A stretch of 64,000 bases of DNA from Chloroflexota bacterium (GTDB lineage: Bacteria > Chloroflexota > Anaerolineae > UBA4142): the NCBI GenBank assembly GCA_016208315.1, contig JACQYF010000038.1, forward strand, positions 21,813-85,812, in the 5' to 3' direction. Each line of letters opens with the position of its first letter. The stretch's first letter is position 1. The notes beneath the pieces were generated by a model that saw only the letters and a list, made by a program, of their open reading frames with translations, did not search any database and was not told the DNA's origin. Positions 25,215-33,852 of the stretch are shown one piece after another. Both the position numbers and the translations under genes were made by a program.

Positions 25215-26069
25215 TTAGATTCGTTGACGCCAATGTTCGAATTGTTCGCGATTGACGCCCGCGCCGCCGCAGACAATGATTACGACCGGCGACCGACCCT
25301 GCAATGCCTCGGCCCGCGCATAGCCCGCGGCCAATGCCGCGCCGCACGCTGGCTCGACCAGGATGCGGTGGTCGTCGGCAAATCGTAGACAGGCCTCGAC
25401 CGCGGTGCGGTCGCTGATAACCCACGAAGTGATCGAATGATGCCGCGTCCACTCGAGCGCTTGGCGCGCGACGGTGCGCGCGCCCAGCGTCGTCGCCAGA
25501 GACGTGATCCGGTCGAGCGTTTCCAGGCGCCCCGCTTGGACCGACGCGGCGAAGGACGCCGCGCCTTCCGTCTCGACCGCGAGGACCGGCACATCCGTCC
25601 AGCCCACGTTGTGGAGACCCTCGACTACACCGCAAAGCAATCCGCCGCCGCCAACCGACAAAACGATCACGCCGGGCCGAACGCCTGCTTGCGCAATTTC
25701 CTGGATCATGCCGGCGTGCCCGCGCCAGACGTTCGGATCGTCAAAGGGATGAATGTACGCCGCCTGTTCTTGCCGAGTCAACTCCAGGGCATGTTGATGC
25801 GCCTCGTCCCACGAGACGCCGTACACGATCAATTCCGCTCCCTCGCCGCGAATCAATTCCTTTGCGCGAGGCGCGGTGGACTCCGGCGAGGCGCACACCA
25901 CTCGCCGCGCGCCGCGTTCCACCGCGGCGCGACAAGCTACCCCCATGCCGCGCGCCTTGAAAGACCCCGTCGGCTGCAACGCTTCCATCTTCAACCAGAC
26001 CGGCGCTCCGACGATCGCGCTCAAAGGCCGCGATTCCCACAGAGGAGTTTCCACGTAAAGTGATTTCAT
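25215..26069 (-). CDS. Serine/threonine dehydratase-like PLP protein with internal deletion
   Basis: 284 residues from ATG 26069. It is a fold-type II PLP enzyme: PLP Lys in PTGSFKARG and phosphate-binding GGGGLL are present. Between VVCAS and PESTAPRAKEL, about 23-26 residues normally found in this family are missing in frame. They include the SxGNxG loop that binds the substrate carboxylate. The protein is correspondingly shorter than the usual 310-330. It may be inactive, or altered in substrate. A promoter at 26077-26105 predicts a leaderless mRNA. The longer open frame upstream has no start support. Confidence 0.8.
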   Translation of the reverse strand: MKSLYVETPLWESRPLSAIVGAPVWLKMEALQPTGSFKARGMGVACRAAVERGARRVVCASPESTAPRAKELIRGEGAELIVYGVSWDEAHQHALELTRQEQAAYIHPFDDPNVWRGHAGMIQEIAQAGVRPGVIVLSVGGGGLLCGVVEGLHNVGWTDVPVLAVETEGAASFAASVQAGRLETLDRITSLATTLGARTVARQALEWTRHHSITSWVISDRTAVEACLRFADDHRILVEPACGAALAAGYARAEALQGRSPVVIIVCGGAGVNREQFEHWRQRI

Positions 26070-26076
26070 CGCTTGG

Positions 26077-26105
26077 ATTGTAACCCATCGCGCCTCTTTC
26101 GGCAA
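26077..26105 (-). promoter_or_regulatory. Promoter TTGCCG-N17-TACAAT, leaderless
   Basis: - strand -35 TTGCCG (26105-26100) and -10 TACAAT (26082-26077), 17-base spacer. The predicted start is at or next to the ATG at 26069, with no ribosome site. Confidence 0.55.
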
Positions 26106-26113
26106 GCACTTCA

Positions 26114-26143
26114 GACTTGGAAATCTCGCAGATTTCGCAAGTC
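26114..26143. promoter_or_regulatory. 30-base dyad midway between divergent promoters
   Basis: GACTTG-GAAATCT-CGC-AGATTTC-G-CAAGTC: 13 bp pair with one bulged G. Its centre (26128-26129) lies midway between the -35 boxes at 26100-26105 and 26158-26163. Operator or dispersed palindromic repeat; not resolvable here. Confidence 0.4.
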
Positions 26144-26157
26144 CGAATAGAAAATTG

Positions 26158-26185
26158 TTGACTTTTGACGCCCCCGTGCTATACT
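26158..26185 (+). promoter_or_regulatory. Promoter TTGACT-N16-TATACT of the FGGY kinase gene
   Basis: -35 TTGACT (26158-26163), 16-base spacer, -10 TATACT (26180-26185); start near 26192, 35 bases before the ATG. Confidence 0.65.
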
Positions 26186-26226
26186 GGCTAAAGTTTGGCT
26201 GTGACGTCAGCTCGGAAGGAGACTGG

Positions 26227-27813
26227 ATGTCAAGCAAAGACCAGCGCATTTTGGCGATAGACCTTGGGACCTCGAGCGTCAAAGTTGGTTTGTTCTCCAC
26301 CGACGGCGAAGCCATCGGTTGGGAACGCGAACCGGTTCCACTCTATTTGCTCCCGAATGGCGGCGCGGAACAAGACCCTGCCGAATGGTGGCGCGCCATC
26401 ACAACGGCGGCCAAACGCTTGCTCGCCAAATCGCCCGTGCCGCGCGAGGATGTGGTCGCCGTCTGCGCCAGCACGCAGGGCTACGGACTCGTGCCGGTGG
26501 ATCGCGAGGGCAACTGCCTCATGCGCGCCATCCTTTGGCTCGACACGCGCGGCGCGGAATACACCCGCCGACTTGCGGGCGGGCTGATCCGTATCGCGGG
26601 GTACGACGTGTACAAATTGGCACAGTGGATTCGTCTCACCGGCGGCGCACCCTTACTCTCCGGCAAAGACAACTTTGGACACGCGCTCTTTATCAAACAC
26701 CAGCTGCCCCAGATTTACGACAAAACGTTCAAATTCCTCGACGTGCTCGACTATTGCGATTTTCGCCTCACCGGCAAATTCGTCACGACAGGCGATTCTG
26801 TGGTGTCACGCTGGGTCACCGATAATCGCGATCCCGAAAGCATCCGGTATCACGACGACTTGATCAAGCGCTCTACGCTTGACCGCGCCAAGTTTCCCGA
26901 CATCGTGCGGAGCATTGACGTACTCGGTCCGCTACTGCCGCACGTCGCGGACGATCTGGGATTGAAACGCAATACGCAAGTCGTGGCCGGCGCATTCGAT
27001 GTTCCTGCCGCCGCTATCGGGTCGGGCGCGTTGGACGATTACGCGGCGCACATTTATCTCGGCACGTCGTCGTGGATTGCCGCGCATCTCCCGTTCAAAA
27101 AGACTGACCTGTTTAGCTCGATGGCTTCGGTACCCTGCGCGATACCGGATCGCTTTTTGTTGATGGCGGCGCAAGAGACCGCGGGCGGCGCCCTGACCTG
27201 GTTGCGTGACAATATCCTGTATCATCACGATGCTCTGCTCAACGTAGACACGCCTGACGATTACTTTGCCGCATTGAACGCAGTCGCGGAACAAGTACCC
27301 GCGGGGTGTCATGGCGTGATGTTTACGCCGTGGCTCTACGGCGAACGCGCGCCGGTGGACGACGGTTGGATTCGCGCGGGCATCCACAACTTGTCGCTGG
27401 GCAACACGCGGGCCGATCTTGTCCGCGCGGTGATGGAAGGCGTCGCGTTCAACACGCGCTGGATTCTGGGACCGGTCGAGAAATTCTGCGGTCGCGTGCA
27501 GAGTCCGATCCACATGATCGGCGGGGGCGCGAGTTCGAGCGTCTGGTGCCAGATTCACGCGGACGTGCTCGATCGTTCGATCCGCCAGGTCAAGGATCCG
27601 ATGCTCGCGAACGCGCGCGGCGCGGCGCTGATCGCGTCGGTCGGCCTCGGCTGCGTCACATTCGAGCAAGCCGCCAAACTGACCAAGTATGAGAACGAAT
27701 ACAAGCCCAATCCCGACAATCGAGAATTATACGACAAGCGGTTCGCCGAATTCGTCAACCTCTACAAGCAGAACCGCAAAATCCACGAACGATTGAATCG
27801 CGGCCAACTGTAG
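26227..27813 (+). CDS. FGGY-family carbohydrate kinase (xylulokinase-like)
   Basis: 528 residues from ATG 26227 with GGAAGGAG upstream. Actin-like ATPase fold: phosphate-1 DLGTSSVKVGLF at the N-terminus, an Asp-containing sugar-binding region AGAFDVPAAAIGSG, and the C-terminal FGGY motif MEGVAFNTRWILGPVEKF...MIGGGASSSVWCQIHADV. It phosphorylates a sugar or polyol; xylulokinase-like by overall pattern, but the substrate is not certain. The TAG stop is the first three bases of a GC-rich palindrome. Confidence 0.85.
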   Translation: MSSKDQRILAIDLGTSSVKVGLFSTDGEAIGWEREPVPLYLLPNGGAEQDPAEWWRAITTAAKRLLAKSPVPREDVVAVCASTQGYGLVPVDREGNCLMRAILWLDTRGAEYTRRLAGGLIRIAGYDVYKLAQWIRLTGGAPLLSGKDNFGHALFIKHQLPQIYDKTFKFLDVLDYCDFRLTGKFVTTGDSVVSRWVTDNRDPESIRYHDDLIKRSTLDRAKFPDIVRSIDVLGPLLPHVADDLGLKRNTQVVAGAFDVPAAAIGSGALDDYAAHIYLGTSSWIAAHLPFKKTDLFSSMASVPCAIPDRFLLMAAQETAGGALTWLRDNILYHHDALLNVDTPDDYFAALNAVAEQVPAGCHGVMFTPWLYGERAPVDDGWIRAGIHNLSLGNTRADLVRAVMEGVAFNTRWILGPVEKFCGRVQSPIHMIGGGASSSVWCQIHADVLDRSIRQVKDPMLANARGAALIASVGLGCVTFEQAAKLTKYENEYKPNPDNRELYDKRFAEFVNLYKQNRKIHERLNRGQL

Positions 27814-27882
27814 GGGCGGGGTCACCCCGCCCTGTGTCGCCGCCCAAGGCGCGAGCAAAGGTGCGGGGTCACCCCGCCCGGT
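27811..27882. repeat. GC-rich palindromic repeat, tandem copies 2 and 3
   Basis: The palindrome seen at 8653 occurs at 27811-27832, and a variant (GTGCGGGGTCACCCCGCCC) at 27861-27879. Each is followed by a related TCGCCGCCCA stretch, so this is an imperfect tandem duplication of about 50 bp. The first copy begins with the FGGY stop codon. Confidence 0.75.
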
Positions 27883-27909
27883 TTCGCCGCCCATGCCGTG
27901 GAGACGAAA

Positions 27910-29319
27910 ATGGACACGTCACCGTTTCAAGACCTAATCCCGGAACTGGAACGCGCGCTCAAACCCTATCGAGACGGGTTTCTATCTTTTTCGAAACTGC
28001 CTCTAGAGGGTTGCGCCCGAGACGAAATCCTGCGCGAGATGGAGAAGTTCAAGTCGGTCGAGGAGGCGCGTTGGCGAGACGGCAACGTTTCCGGCGCGGT
28101 CTATCACGGCGACCAGGCGCACATTGACTTTCTCAACCGCGTCTACGCGCTGCAATCGCAGAGCAACCCGCTCCACGCCGACGTGTGGCCGAGCACAACC
28201 AAATTCGAGGCGGAAATCGTCGCGATGACGGCGCACATGCTGGGCGCGGACGCGGGGAGCGGCGTCTGCGGCACAGTCACGTCGGGTGGGACGGAGAGCA
28301 TCCTAGTTGCGATCAAGACGTATCGCGATTGGGCCCGCGAAACCAAAGGTATCACCGCGCCCGAAATGATCGCGCCAACCACCGCGCACGCCGCGTTCGA
28401 CAAAGCGGCGCAATACTTTGGCATCAAGCTGATCCGCATTCCCGTCGGCCCTGATTTTCGCGCCGACGTAGCCGTAACCCGCGAGGCCATCACGCCGAAC
28501 ACGATTGCTCTCGTCGGCTCGGCGCCGCCGTTCCCGCACGGGATTGTTGATCCAATACAAGAGCTATCGGAATTGGCGCGTGCGCGTGAAATCGGTTTTC
28601 ACACGGACGGCTGCTTGGGCGGATTTCTGCTGCCGTGGGCGGAGAAACTTGGCTATCCCGTTCCGCTTTTCGATTTTCGGCTGCCGGGTGTCACTTCGAT
28701 TTCCGCCGACACCCACAAGTACGGCTATGCGGCCAAGGGCACGTCGGTCGTGTTGTATCGCACTGCCGAGCTGCGCCATTTTCAATATTACGTGACGACG
28801 GATTGGCCCGGCGGATTGTATTTTTCGCCAACACTTGCGGGCAGTCGCCCCGGCGCATTAAGCGCTGGCTGTTGGGCGGCGATGGTGACGATGGGCGAAG
28901 CGGGATACCTGCGCGCCGCGAAAGCGATCCTGGAGACCGCCGCGCAGATCAAGCAAGGGCTGCGCGAGATTCCCGAACTGCGATTGATCGGCGATCCGCT
29001 CTTCGTCATCGCGTTCATGTCCGAGGAGTTGGATGTCTTTCAAATCATGGAATACATGACGCGGAAAAATTGGGGACTCAACGGCCTGCACTCGCCCGCG
29101 GCGGTTCACCTTTGCGTCACGCTGCGCCACACACAGCCAAGCGTCGCCGAACGCTTTATCGCCGATTTGAAAGCCGCCGTAGCGTACGTCAAAGAGCATC
29201 CGGACGCGCCGTCAGGCGTAGGCCCGGTCTACGGCATGGCATCGGTCGTCGAGCTGCGCGGCATGGTGGGCGACTTGCTCAAGATGTACATGGATTTATT
29301 GTATCAGGTGAGTGAATAA
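27910..29319 (+). CDS. PLP-dependent lyase/decarboxylase, sphingosine-1-phosphate-lyase-like
   Basis: 469 residues from ATG 27910 (GTG 27898 alternative). Group II decarboxylase-superfamily fold with [14 protein letters not shown] (PLP-binding), HTDGCLGGF (Asp to pyridine N) and the PLP Lys in [37 protein letters not shown] and the overall length resemble sphingosine-1-phosphate lyases more than glutamate or tyrosine decarboxylases. It could cleave a long-chain-base phosphate or act on another amino substrate. It lies between a sugar kinase and carA with no obvious pathway link. Confidence 0.82.
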   Translation: MDTSPFQDLIPELERALKPYRDGFLSFSKLPLEGCARDEILREMEKFKSVEEARWRDGNVSGAVYHGDQAHIDFLNRVYALQSQSNPLHADVWPSTTKFEAEIVAMTAHMLGADAGSGVCGTVTSGGTESILVAIKTYRDWARETKGITAPEMIAPTTAHAAFDKAAQYFGIKLIRIPVGPDFRADVAVTREAITPNTIALVGSAPPFPHGIVDPIQELSELARAREIGFHTDGCLGGFLLPWAEKLGYPVPLFDFRLPGVTSISADTHKYGYAAKGTSVVLYRTAELRHFQYYVTTDWPGGLYFSPTLAGSRPGALSAGCWAAMVTMGEAGYLRAAKAILETAAQIKQGLREIPELRLIGDPLFVIAFMSEELDVFQIMEYMTRKNWGLNGLHSPAAVHLCVTLRHTQPSVAERFIADLKAAVAYVKEHPDAPSGVGPVYGMASVVELRGMVGDLLKMYMDLLYQVSE

Positions 29320-29335
29320 GTAGACGAGGAGACTT

Positions 29336-30478
29336 ATGCAGCAGCCTGCATTGTTGGCGCTGGAAGACGGCACGCTCTGGAGCGGCATCGCGTTAGGCGC
29401 GCGCGGCGAGCGCACGGGCGAAGTTGTCTTCAACACGTCGCAAACCGGTTACCAGGAAGTGCTCAGCGATCCGTCCTACTATGGGCAGATCGTCGTCATG
29501 ACGGCGGCCCACGTTGGAAACACCGGCGTCAACGACGAAGATGACGAATCGGCGCATCCGTGGCTCGCGGGCTTTTGCCTGCGCGAAGCCAGCCCGCGCG
29601 TCAGCAGTTGGCGCGCCAAGGCGTCGCTTGACCAATACCTGTGCGCGCACGATGTCGTAGGAATCGCGGAATTGGATACCCGGGCGCTCGTCCGCCATCT
29701 CCGCACGCAGGGGGCCCTGCGCGGCGCGCTCTCCAACGTCAATCCAGACACGGAGCAACTTGTCCAACTCGCGCGCGCGTCGCCCTCCATGACCGGCGCG
29801 GACCTTGTACGGTACGTTACGTGCCAACTTCCAACTTCCAACTTCCAACTTCCAACTTCCAACTTCCACGTGGTTGCTTACGATTTCGGCATCAAGCACA
29901 ACTCTTTGCGATCGCTCGTCGCGCGCGGCTGTCGCGTGACGGTCGTTCCCGCGCAAACCTCGGCCGATGACGCGCTCGCCCTCGCGCCCGACGGGGTGCT
30001 GCTCTCCAACGGGCCGGGCGATCCCGCGGCCGTCACGTATGCGATTGACGCGGTTCGTGGACTGCTCGGCCGCGTGCCCATCTTTGGGATTTGCCTGGGA
30101 CACCAGATACTCGCCCTCGCGCTCGGCGGCGAAACGTACAAGCTCAAGTTTGGACACCGCGGCGGCAACCACCCCGTCAAGAATTTATTGACCGGCCAAG
30201 TTGAAATTACCAGCCACAACCACGGCTTTGCCGTGCGCGACGCGAGTCTCCCGCGCGATGTCGAGATCACTCACCTCGATCTCAACGACGGCTGTGTCGA
30301 GGGATTGCGATCACGCGAACGCCGGGCCCTGAGCGTCCAATACCATCCCGAAGCCGCGCCCGGCCCGCACGACTCGCTGGCGCTGTTTGACGAGTTTGTT
30401 ACCTTGATGAAAGCAAGTCAACAGTTAACAGTAAACAGTGAACAGAAAGCAGTGTTCAGTATTCAGGGAGACTGTTGA
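29336..30478 (+). CDS. carA: Carbamoyl-phosphate synthase small subunit with heptamer-repeat insert
   Basis: 380 residues. The N-terminal CPSase-small domain is followed by a class I glutamine amidotransferase with Cys in FGICLGHQ and His/Glu in [11 protein letters not shown]. It supplies ammonia to CarB for pyrimidine and arginine synthesis. Six CCAACTT heptamers at 29824-29865 are translated in frame as two copies of QLPTSNF, exactly in the linker before [12 protein letters not shown]. The last 20 or so residues ([20 protein letters not shown]) are encoded by another boundary repeat, so the natural end was probably extended by repeat insertion. Confidence 0.95.
   Translation: MQQPALLALEDGTLWSGIALGARGERTGEVVFNTSQTGYQEVLSDPSYYGQIVVMTAAHVGNTGVNDEDDESAHPWLAGFCLREASPRVSSWRAKASLDQYLCAHDVVGIAELDTRALVRHLRTQGALRGALSNVNPDTEQLVQLARASPSMTGADLVRYVTCQLPTSNFQLPTSNFHVVAYDFGIKHNSLRSLVARGCRVTVVPAQTSADDALALAPDGVLLSNGPGDPAAVTYAIDAVRGLLGRVPIFGICLGHQILALALGGETYKLKFGHRGGNHPVKNLLTGQVEITSHNHGFAVRDASLPRDVEITHLDLNDGCVEGLRSRERRALSVQYHPEAAPGPHDSLALFDEFVTLMKASQQLTVNSEQKAVFSIQGDC
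29824..29868. repeat. In-frame CCAACTT heptamer array within carA
   Basis: Six perfect heptamers plus CCA. Six times seven is 42 bases, a multiple of three, so the reading frame is preserved. There is no inverted arm. The unit matches the hairpin at 9477-9546. Confidence 0.9.
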
Positions 30479-30518
30479 CTGTTGGCTGTTGACTGTTGAC
30501 GGTTCACTGTTCACTGGA
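30417..30518. repeat. GACTGTT-type heptamer hairpin between carA and carB
   Basis: Left arm of AACAGTN words (from 30417), right arm of GACTGTT heptamers (30471-30500) and GTTCACT words. GTCAACAGT (30417-30425) pairs with ACTGTTGAC (30471-30479), and CAGTGAACAG (30436-30445) with CTGTTCACTG (30507-30516). It encodes the carA C-terminus and runs up to the carB start. A related GACTGTT array lies at 58428. Confidence 0.8.
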
Positions 30519-30524
30519 ACCATT

Positions 30525-33500
30525 ATGCCTAAACGCACTGACATTCATTCCATCCTAATCCTCGGCTCGGGGCCGATCGTAATCGGCCAGGCCTGCGAGT
30601 TTGATTATGCGGGCACTCAAGCGTGCAAGGTGCTGCGCCGCGAGGGCTATCGCATCATCCTCGTCAATTCGAACCCCGCGACCATCATGACTGATCCCGA
30701 ATTTGCTGACGCCACCTACGTCGAGCCGCTCGTGCCCGATATCCTCGAAAAGATCATCGCGCGCGACAAGCCCGATGCGCTGCTCCCCACGGTCGGCGGA
30801 CAGACGGGGTTGAACCTGGCGGTCGAATTGGCGCAGCAGGGCATCCTCGACCGGTACGGCGTCCAACTCCTCGGCGCGTCGCGCGCGGCCATCGAGATCG
30901 CCGAAGACCGGCAGAAATTCAAAGCCGCGATGCGCGCGGTCGGCTTGGATGTCCCCGCGAGCGATACGGTGAGTTCCGTCGAGCAGGCCCTGGCGCTGGC
31001 AAACGAAATCGGCTATCCCGTGTTGGTGCGGCCCTCGTTCACGTTAGGCGGTTCGGGCGCGGGCATCGCGCGCGATGCGAGCGCGCTGCGCGAGGCCGCG
31101 GCACGCGGCTTGCGCGCCAGTCCCGTCCATCAAGTGCTGATCGAAGAATCCGTGCTTGGCTGGAAGGAATTTGAACTCGAAGTGATGCGCGACCGGGCCG
31201 ACAATTTTGTCGTCGTCTGCTCCATCGAAAATCTCGATCCGATGGGCGTGCATACGGGCGACAGCATCACGGTCGCGCCCGCGCAAACGCTCACCGACCG
31301 CGAATATCAGCGCCTGCGCGACGCGGCGCGACTCGTCATGCGCGCGGTCGGCGTCGAAACGGGCGGGAGCAATGTCCAGTTTGCGGTCAATCCACGCGAT
31401 GGGCGCGCGGTGGTGATCGAGATGAACCCGCGCGTCAGCCGTTCGTCGGCGCTGGCGTCGAAAGCGACCGGTTTCCCCATCGCCAAGATCGCGGCGCTGC
31501 TGGCGGTAGGTTACACACTCGACGAAATCTCGAACGATATTACGCGCGTCACGCCCGCTAGTTTCGAGCCAGCGCTCGATTACGTCGTCGTGAAAATCCC
31601 ACGCTGGGCATTCGAAAAATTCCCCGGTGCGGATCCCGCTCTCGGCCCGCAAATGAAAGCCGTCGGCGAGGTGATGGCGCTCGGCGGCACGTTCCGCGAG
31701 GCGTTTCAAAAGGCGCTGCGGAGTTTGGAGATTGGCGTTTATGGGTTGCGCAGGGGAGAGGGGGAGAGAGGGAGCAGGGGAGCAGGGGATGCTTCGACTG
31801 GCGCTCAGCAGGGGAGCAGGGGAGAAATTTCTCCACTGCCTGATCGCGTATTCGCAGTTGCGGAGCAACTGCGGCGCGGCGAGACGGTCGAGCGTGTGGC
31901 GGCGGCGACGGGGTTTGATCCGTGGTTTGTGGAGCAATTGCGCGCGCTCGTCGAGATGGAGCGCGAGTTGCGCGAACTGCCGTGGTCGCCGGAGTTGCTG
32001 CGGCGCGCCAAGCGCGACGGCTTTGCGGATCGCGCGTTGGCCGATCTGGGCGGCACGACGGAAGCGCAAGTGCGCGTGCAGCGTGAGACCTGGGACCTGC
32101 GACCTGTCTATCAACGCGTGGACACGTGCGCGGCGGAATTCGAGGCCTACACGCCTTACCTTTACAGCACCTATTGGGGCAGCCAAGACGAAGCCGAGCC
32201 GAGCACGCGGCGCAAGGCGCTCATTCTCGGCGGCGGACCAAACCGCATCGGGCAGGGGATCGAATTCGATTATTGCTGCGTCCACGCGTGTCTCGCGCTG
32301 CGCGAGATGGGCGTCGAAACCATCATGCTCAATTGTAATCCCGAGACGGTGAGCACGGATTACGACACCGCCGACCGGCTGTACTTCGAACCACTGACGT
32401 TCGAGAATGTGATGGACGTGGTGCGCGTCGAAAAGCCCGACGGCGTACTCGTACAGTTCGGCGGGCAAACGCCGCTCGGACTCGCGCAGCCGCTCGCACG
32501 CGCGGGGGTTCCGATCTGGGGCACATCGCCCGAGCATATTGATCGCGCCGAGGATCGCGAGCGCTTTGGCGCGCTGCTGCGCGAGTTGGATATTCCCCAG
32601 CCGGAGAACGGCATCGCGCACTCGCTGACGGAGGCGCGCGCGATTGCGGCGCGCATCGGCTATCCGCTGCTCGTGCGACCATCGTACGTATTGGGCGGGC
32701 GCGCGATGGCGATTGTCTACGACGACACAGAACTCGAGCACTATCTCGCGCAAGCCACCGCGGCCGCGCCGGAACATCCCGTGTTGATAGACCGCTATCT
32801 CGAAGACGCCTTCGAGTTGGACGTGGACGCGGTCGCGGATGGCGAGCGCGTCGTGATCGGCGGGATCATGCAGCACATCGAAGAGGCGGGCGTGCATTCA
32901 GGGGACAGCGCCTGCGTCTTGCCGCCATTCAAGATTTCGCAATACCATCTCGACATCACGCGCGATTACGTGACGCGGATCGCGCTCGCGCTCGGCGTAC
33001 GCGGCTTGATGAACGCGCAGTTGGCGATCAAGGACGAAATCGTCTACGTGCTGGAAGTGAACCCGCGCGCGAGCCGGACCGTGCCGTTCGTGAGCAAAGC
33101 GGTTGGCGTGCCGCTCGCGCGCCTCGCGGCGCAGGTCGCCGCGGGCCGGACGCTCGCGGAGATTGGCTTCTTGCAAGAACCGCGCGTGGACGGATTCTTT
33201 GTGAAAGAGGTCGTGCTGCCATTCGACAAACTCGAAGGCGCGCCGATTCGTTTAGGCCCGGAGATGCGGAGCACGGGCGAAGTCATGGGGCACGCCTCGT
33301 CGTTCGGGCACGCATTCGCAAAAGCGGAAATGGGCGCGGGCACGCAGCTTCCGCATTCCGGCACGATCTTTTTGAGCGTGAATGCGTTCGACAAAGGCGC
33401 CATCGTCAAACTGGCGCGCGATTTTCAGCGGCTCGGTTTCCGCCTGGTCGGCACGCGCGGCACCGCGGTCTGGCTGTGCCAAGTGGGTCTGCCGGTCGAG

Positions 33501-33785
33501 TTGATCAACAAGGTATCGGAAGGATCGCCGCACGTGGTCGAGGCGATGGCGCGCGGCGAGATTCAGTTAATCGTGAACACGCCGTTAGGGCGGCAGGCGT
33601 ACAGCGACGGCGAAGAGATTCGGCGCGCGGCCGTCCGTTACAAAATTCCGCTGCTGACCACCTTGTCGGCGACCGCGGCGGCCATCGGCGCGATTCGGGC
33701 GCTGCAAGCGCGCGAGCTAAAGGTAGTGAGTCTGCAAGAACACCACCTACGCGCGGCGCAGGCCACATCGAATCGCGCACCGTAA
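30525..33785 (+). CDS. carB: Carbamoyl-phosphate synthase large subunit with repeat insert
   Basis: 1086 residues from ATG 30525 (E. coli 1073). Two ATP-grasp halves: the first begins [19 protein letters not shown], the second [19 protein letters not shown]. Both carry E-x-NPR metal motifs ([24 protein letters not shown]), and a C-terminal MGS-like allosteric domain is present. Residues encoded by 31751-31830 ([26 protein letters not shown]) form a Gly/Arg/Ser-rich insert in the linker after the first half, from AGCAGGGG-type repeats. It ends at a strong terminator. Confidence 0.95.
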   Translation: MPKRTDIHSILILGSGPIVIGQACEFDYAGTQACKVLRREGYRIILVNSNPATIMTDPEFADATYVEPLVPDILEKIIARDKPDALLPTVGGQTGLNLAVELAQQGILDRYGVQLLGASRAAIEIAEDRQKFKAAMRAVGLDVPASDTVSSVEQALALANEIGYPVLVRPSFTLGGSGAGIARDASALREAAARGLRASPVHQVLIEESVLGWKEFELEVMRDRADNFVVVCSIENLDPMGVHTGDSITVAPAQTLTDREYQRLRDAARLVMRAVGVETGGSNVQFAVNPRDGRAVVIEMNPRVSRSSALASKATGFPIAKIAALLAVGYTLDEISNDITRVTPASFEPALDYVVVKIPRWAFEKFPGADPALGPQMKAVGEVMALGGTFREAFQKALRSLEIGVYGLRRGEGERGSRGAGDASTGAQQGSRGEISPLPDRVFAVAEQLRRGETVERVAAATGFDPWFVEQLRALVEMERELRELPWSPELLRRAKRDGFADRALADLGGTTEAQVRVQRETWDLRPVYQRVDTCAAEFEAYTPYLYSTYWGSQDEAEPSTRRKALILGGGPNRIGQGIEFDYCCVHACLALREMGVETIMLNCNPETVSTDYDTADRLYFEPLTFENVMDVVRVEKPDGVLVQFGGQTPLGLAQPLARAGVPIWGTSPEHIDRAEDRERFGALLRELDIPQPENGIAHSLTEARAIAARIGYPLLVRPSYVLGGRAMAIVYDDTELEHYLAQATAAAPEHPVLIDRYLEDAFELDVDAVADGERVVIGGIMQHIEEAGVHSGDSACVLPPFKISQYHLDITRDYVTRIALALGVRGLMNAQLAIKDEIVYVLEVNPRASRTVPFVSKAVGVPLARLAAQVAAGRTLAEIGFLQEPRVDGFFVKEVVLPFDKLEGAPIRLGPEMRSTGEVMGHASSFGHAFAKAEMGAGTQLPHSGTIFLSVNAFDKGAIVKLARDFQRLGFRLVGTRGTAVWLCQVGLPVELINKVSEGSPHVVEAMARGEIQLIVNTPLGRQAYSDGEEIRRAAVRYKIPLLTTLSATAAAIGAIRALQARELKVVSLQEHHLRAAQATSNRAP
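31751..31830. repeat. In-frame GGAGCAGG-type repeat within carB
   Basis: Purine-rich octamer words (GGAGCAGG and variants) on both sides of a TTCGACTGGCGCTCAGC core. The core resembles the CTTCGGCTTCGCTCAGG core at 50493. Reading frame preserved; the insert is in an interdomain linker. Confidence 0.75.
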
Positions 33786-33806
33786 ATAGAAATTCCCAAA
33801 ACGAAA

Positions 33807-33840
33807 ACTCCTGCGGGCATTCAGCCCGCAGGAGTTTTTT
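33807..33840. terminator. Bidirectional terminator between carB and the decaheme gene
   Basis: ACTCCTGCGGGC-ATTCA-GCCCGCAGGAGT (stem 33807-33818 with 33824-33835), with T's to 33840 on the + side and AAAA on the other. It serves both convergent genes. Confidence 0.92.
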
Positions 33841-33852
33841 GATCGGCTGATC

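Noticed and set aside
29824..29868. Possible CRISPR or minisatellite
   Set aside because: Units are contiguous 7-mers with no spacers and no cas genes anywhere in the window.
31044..32897. 617-residue open frame antisense to carB
   Set aside because: carB is certain in this interval; the antisense product has shadow-like composition.
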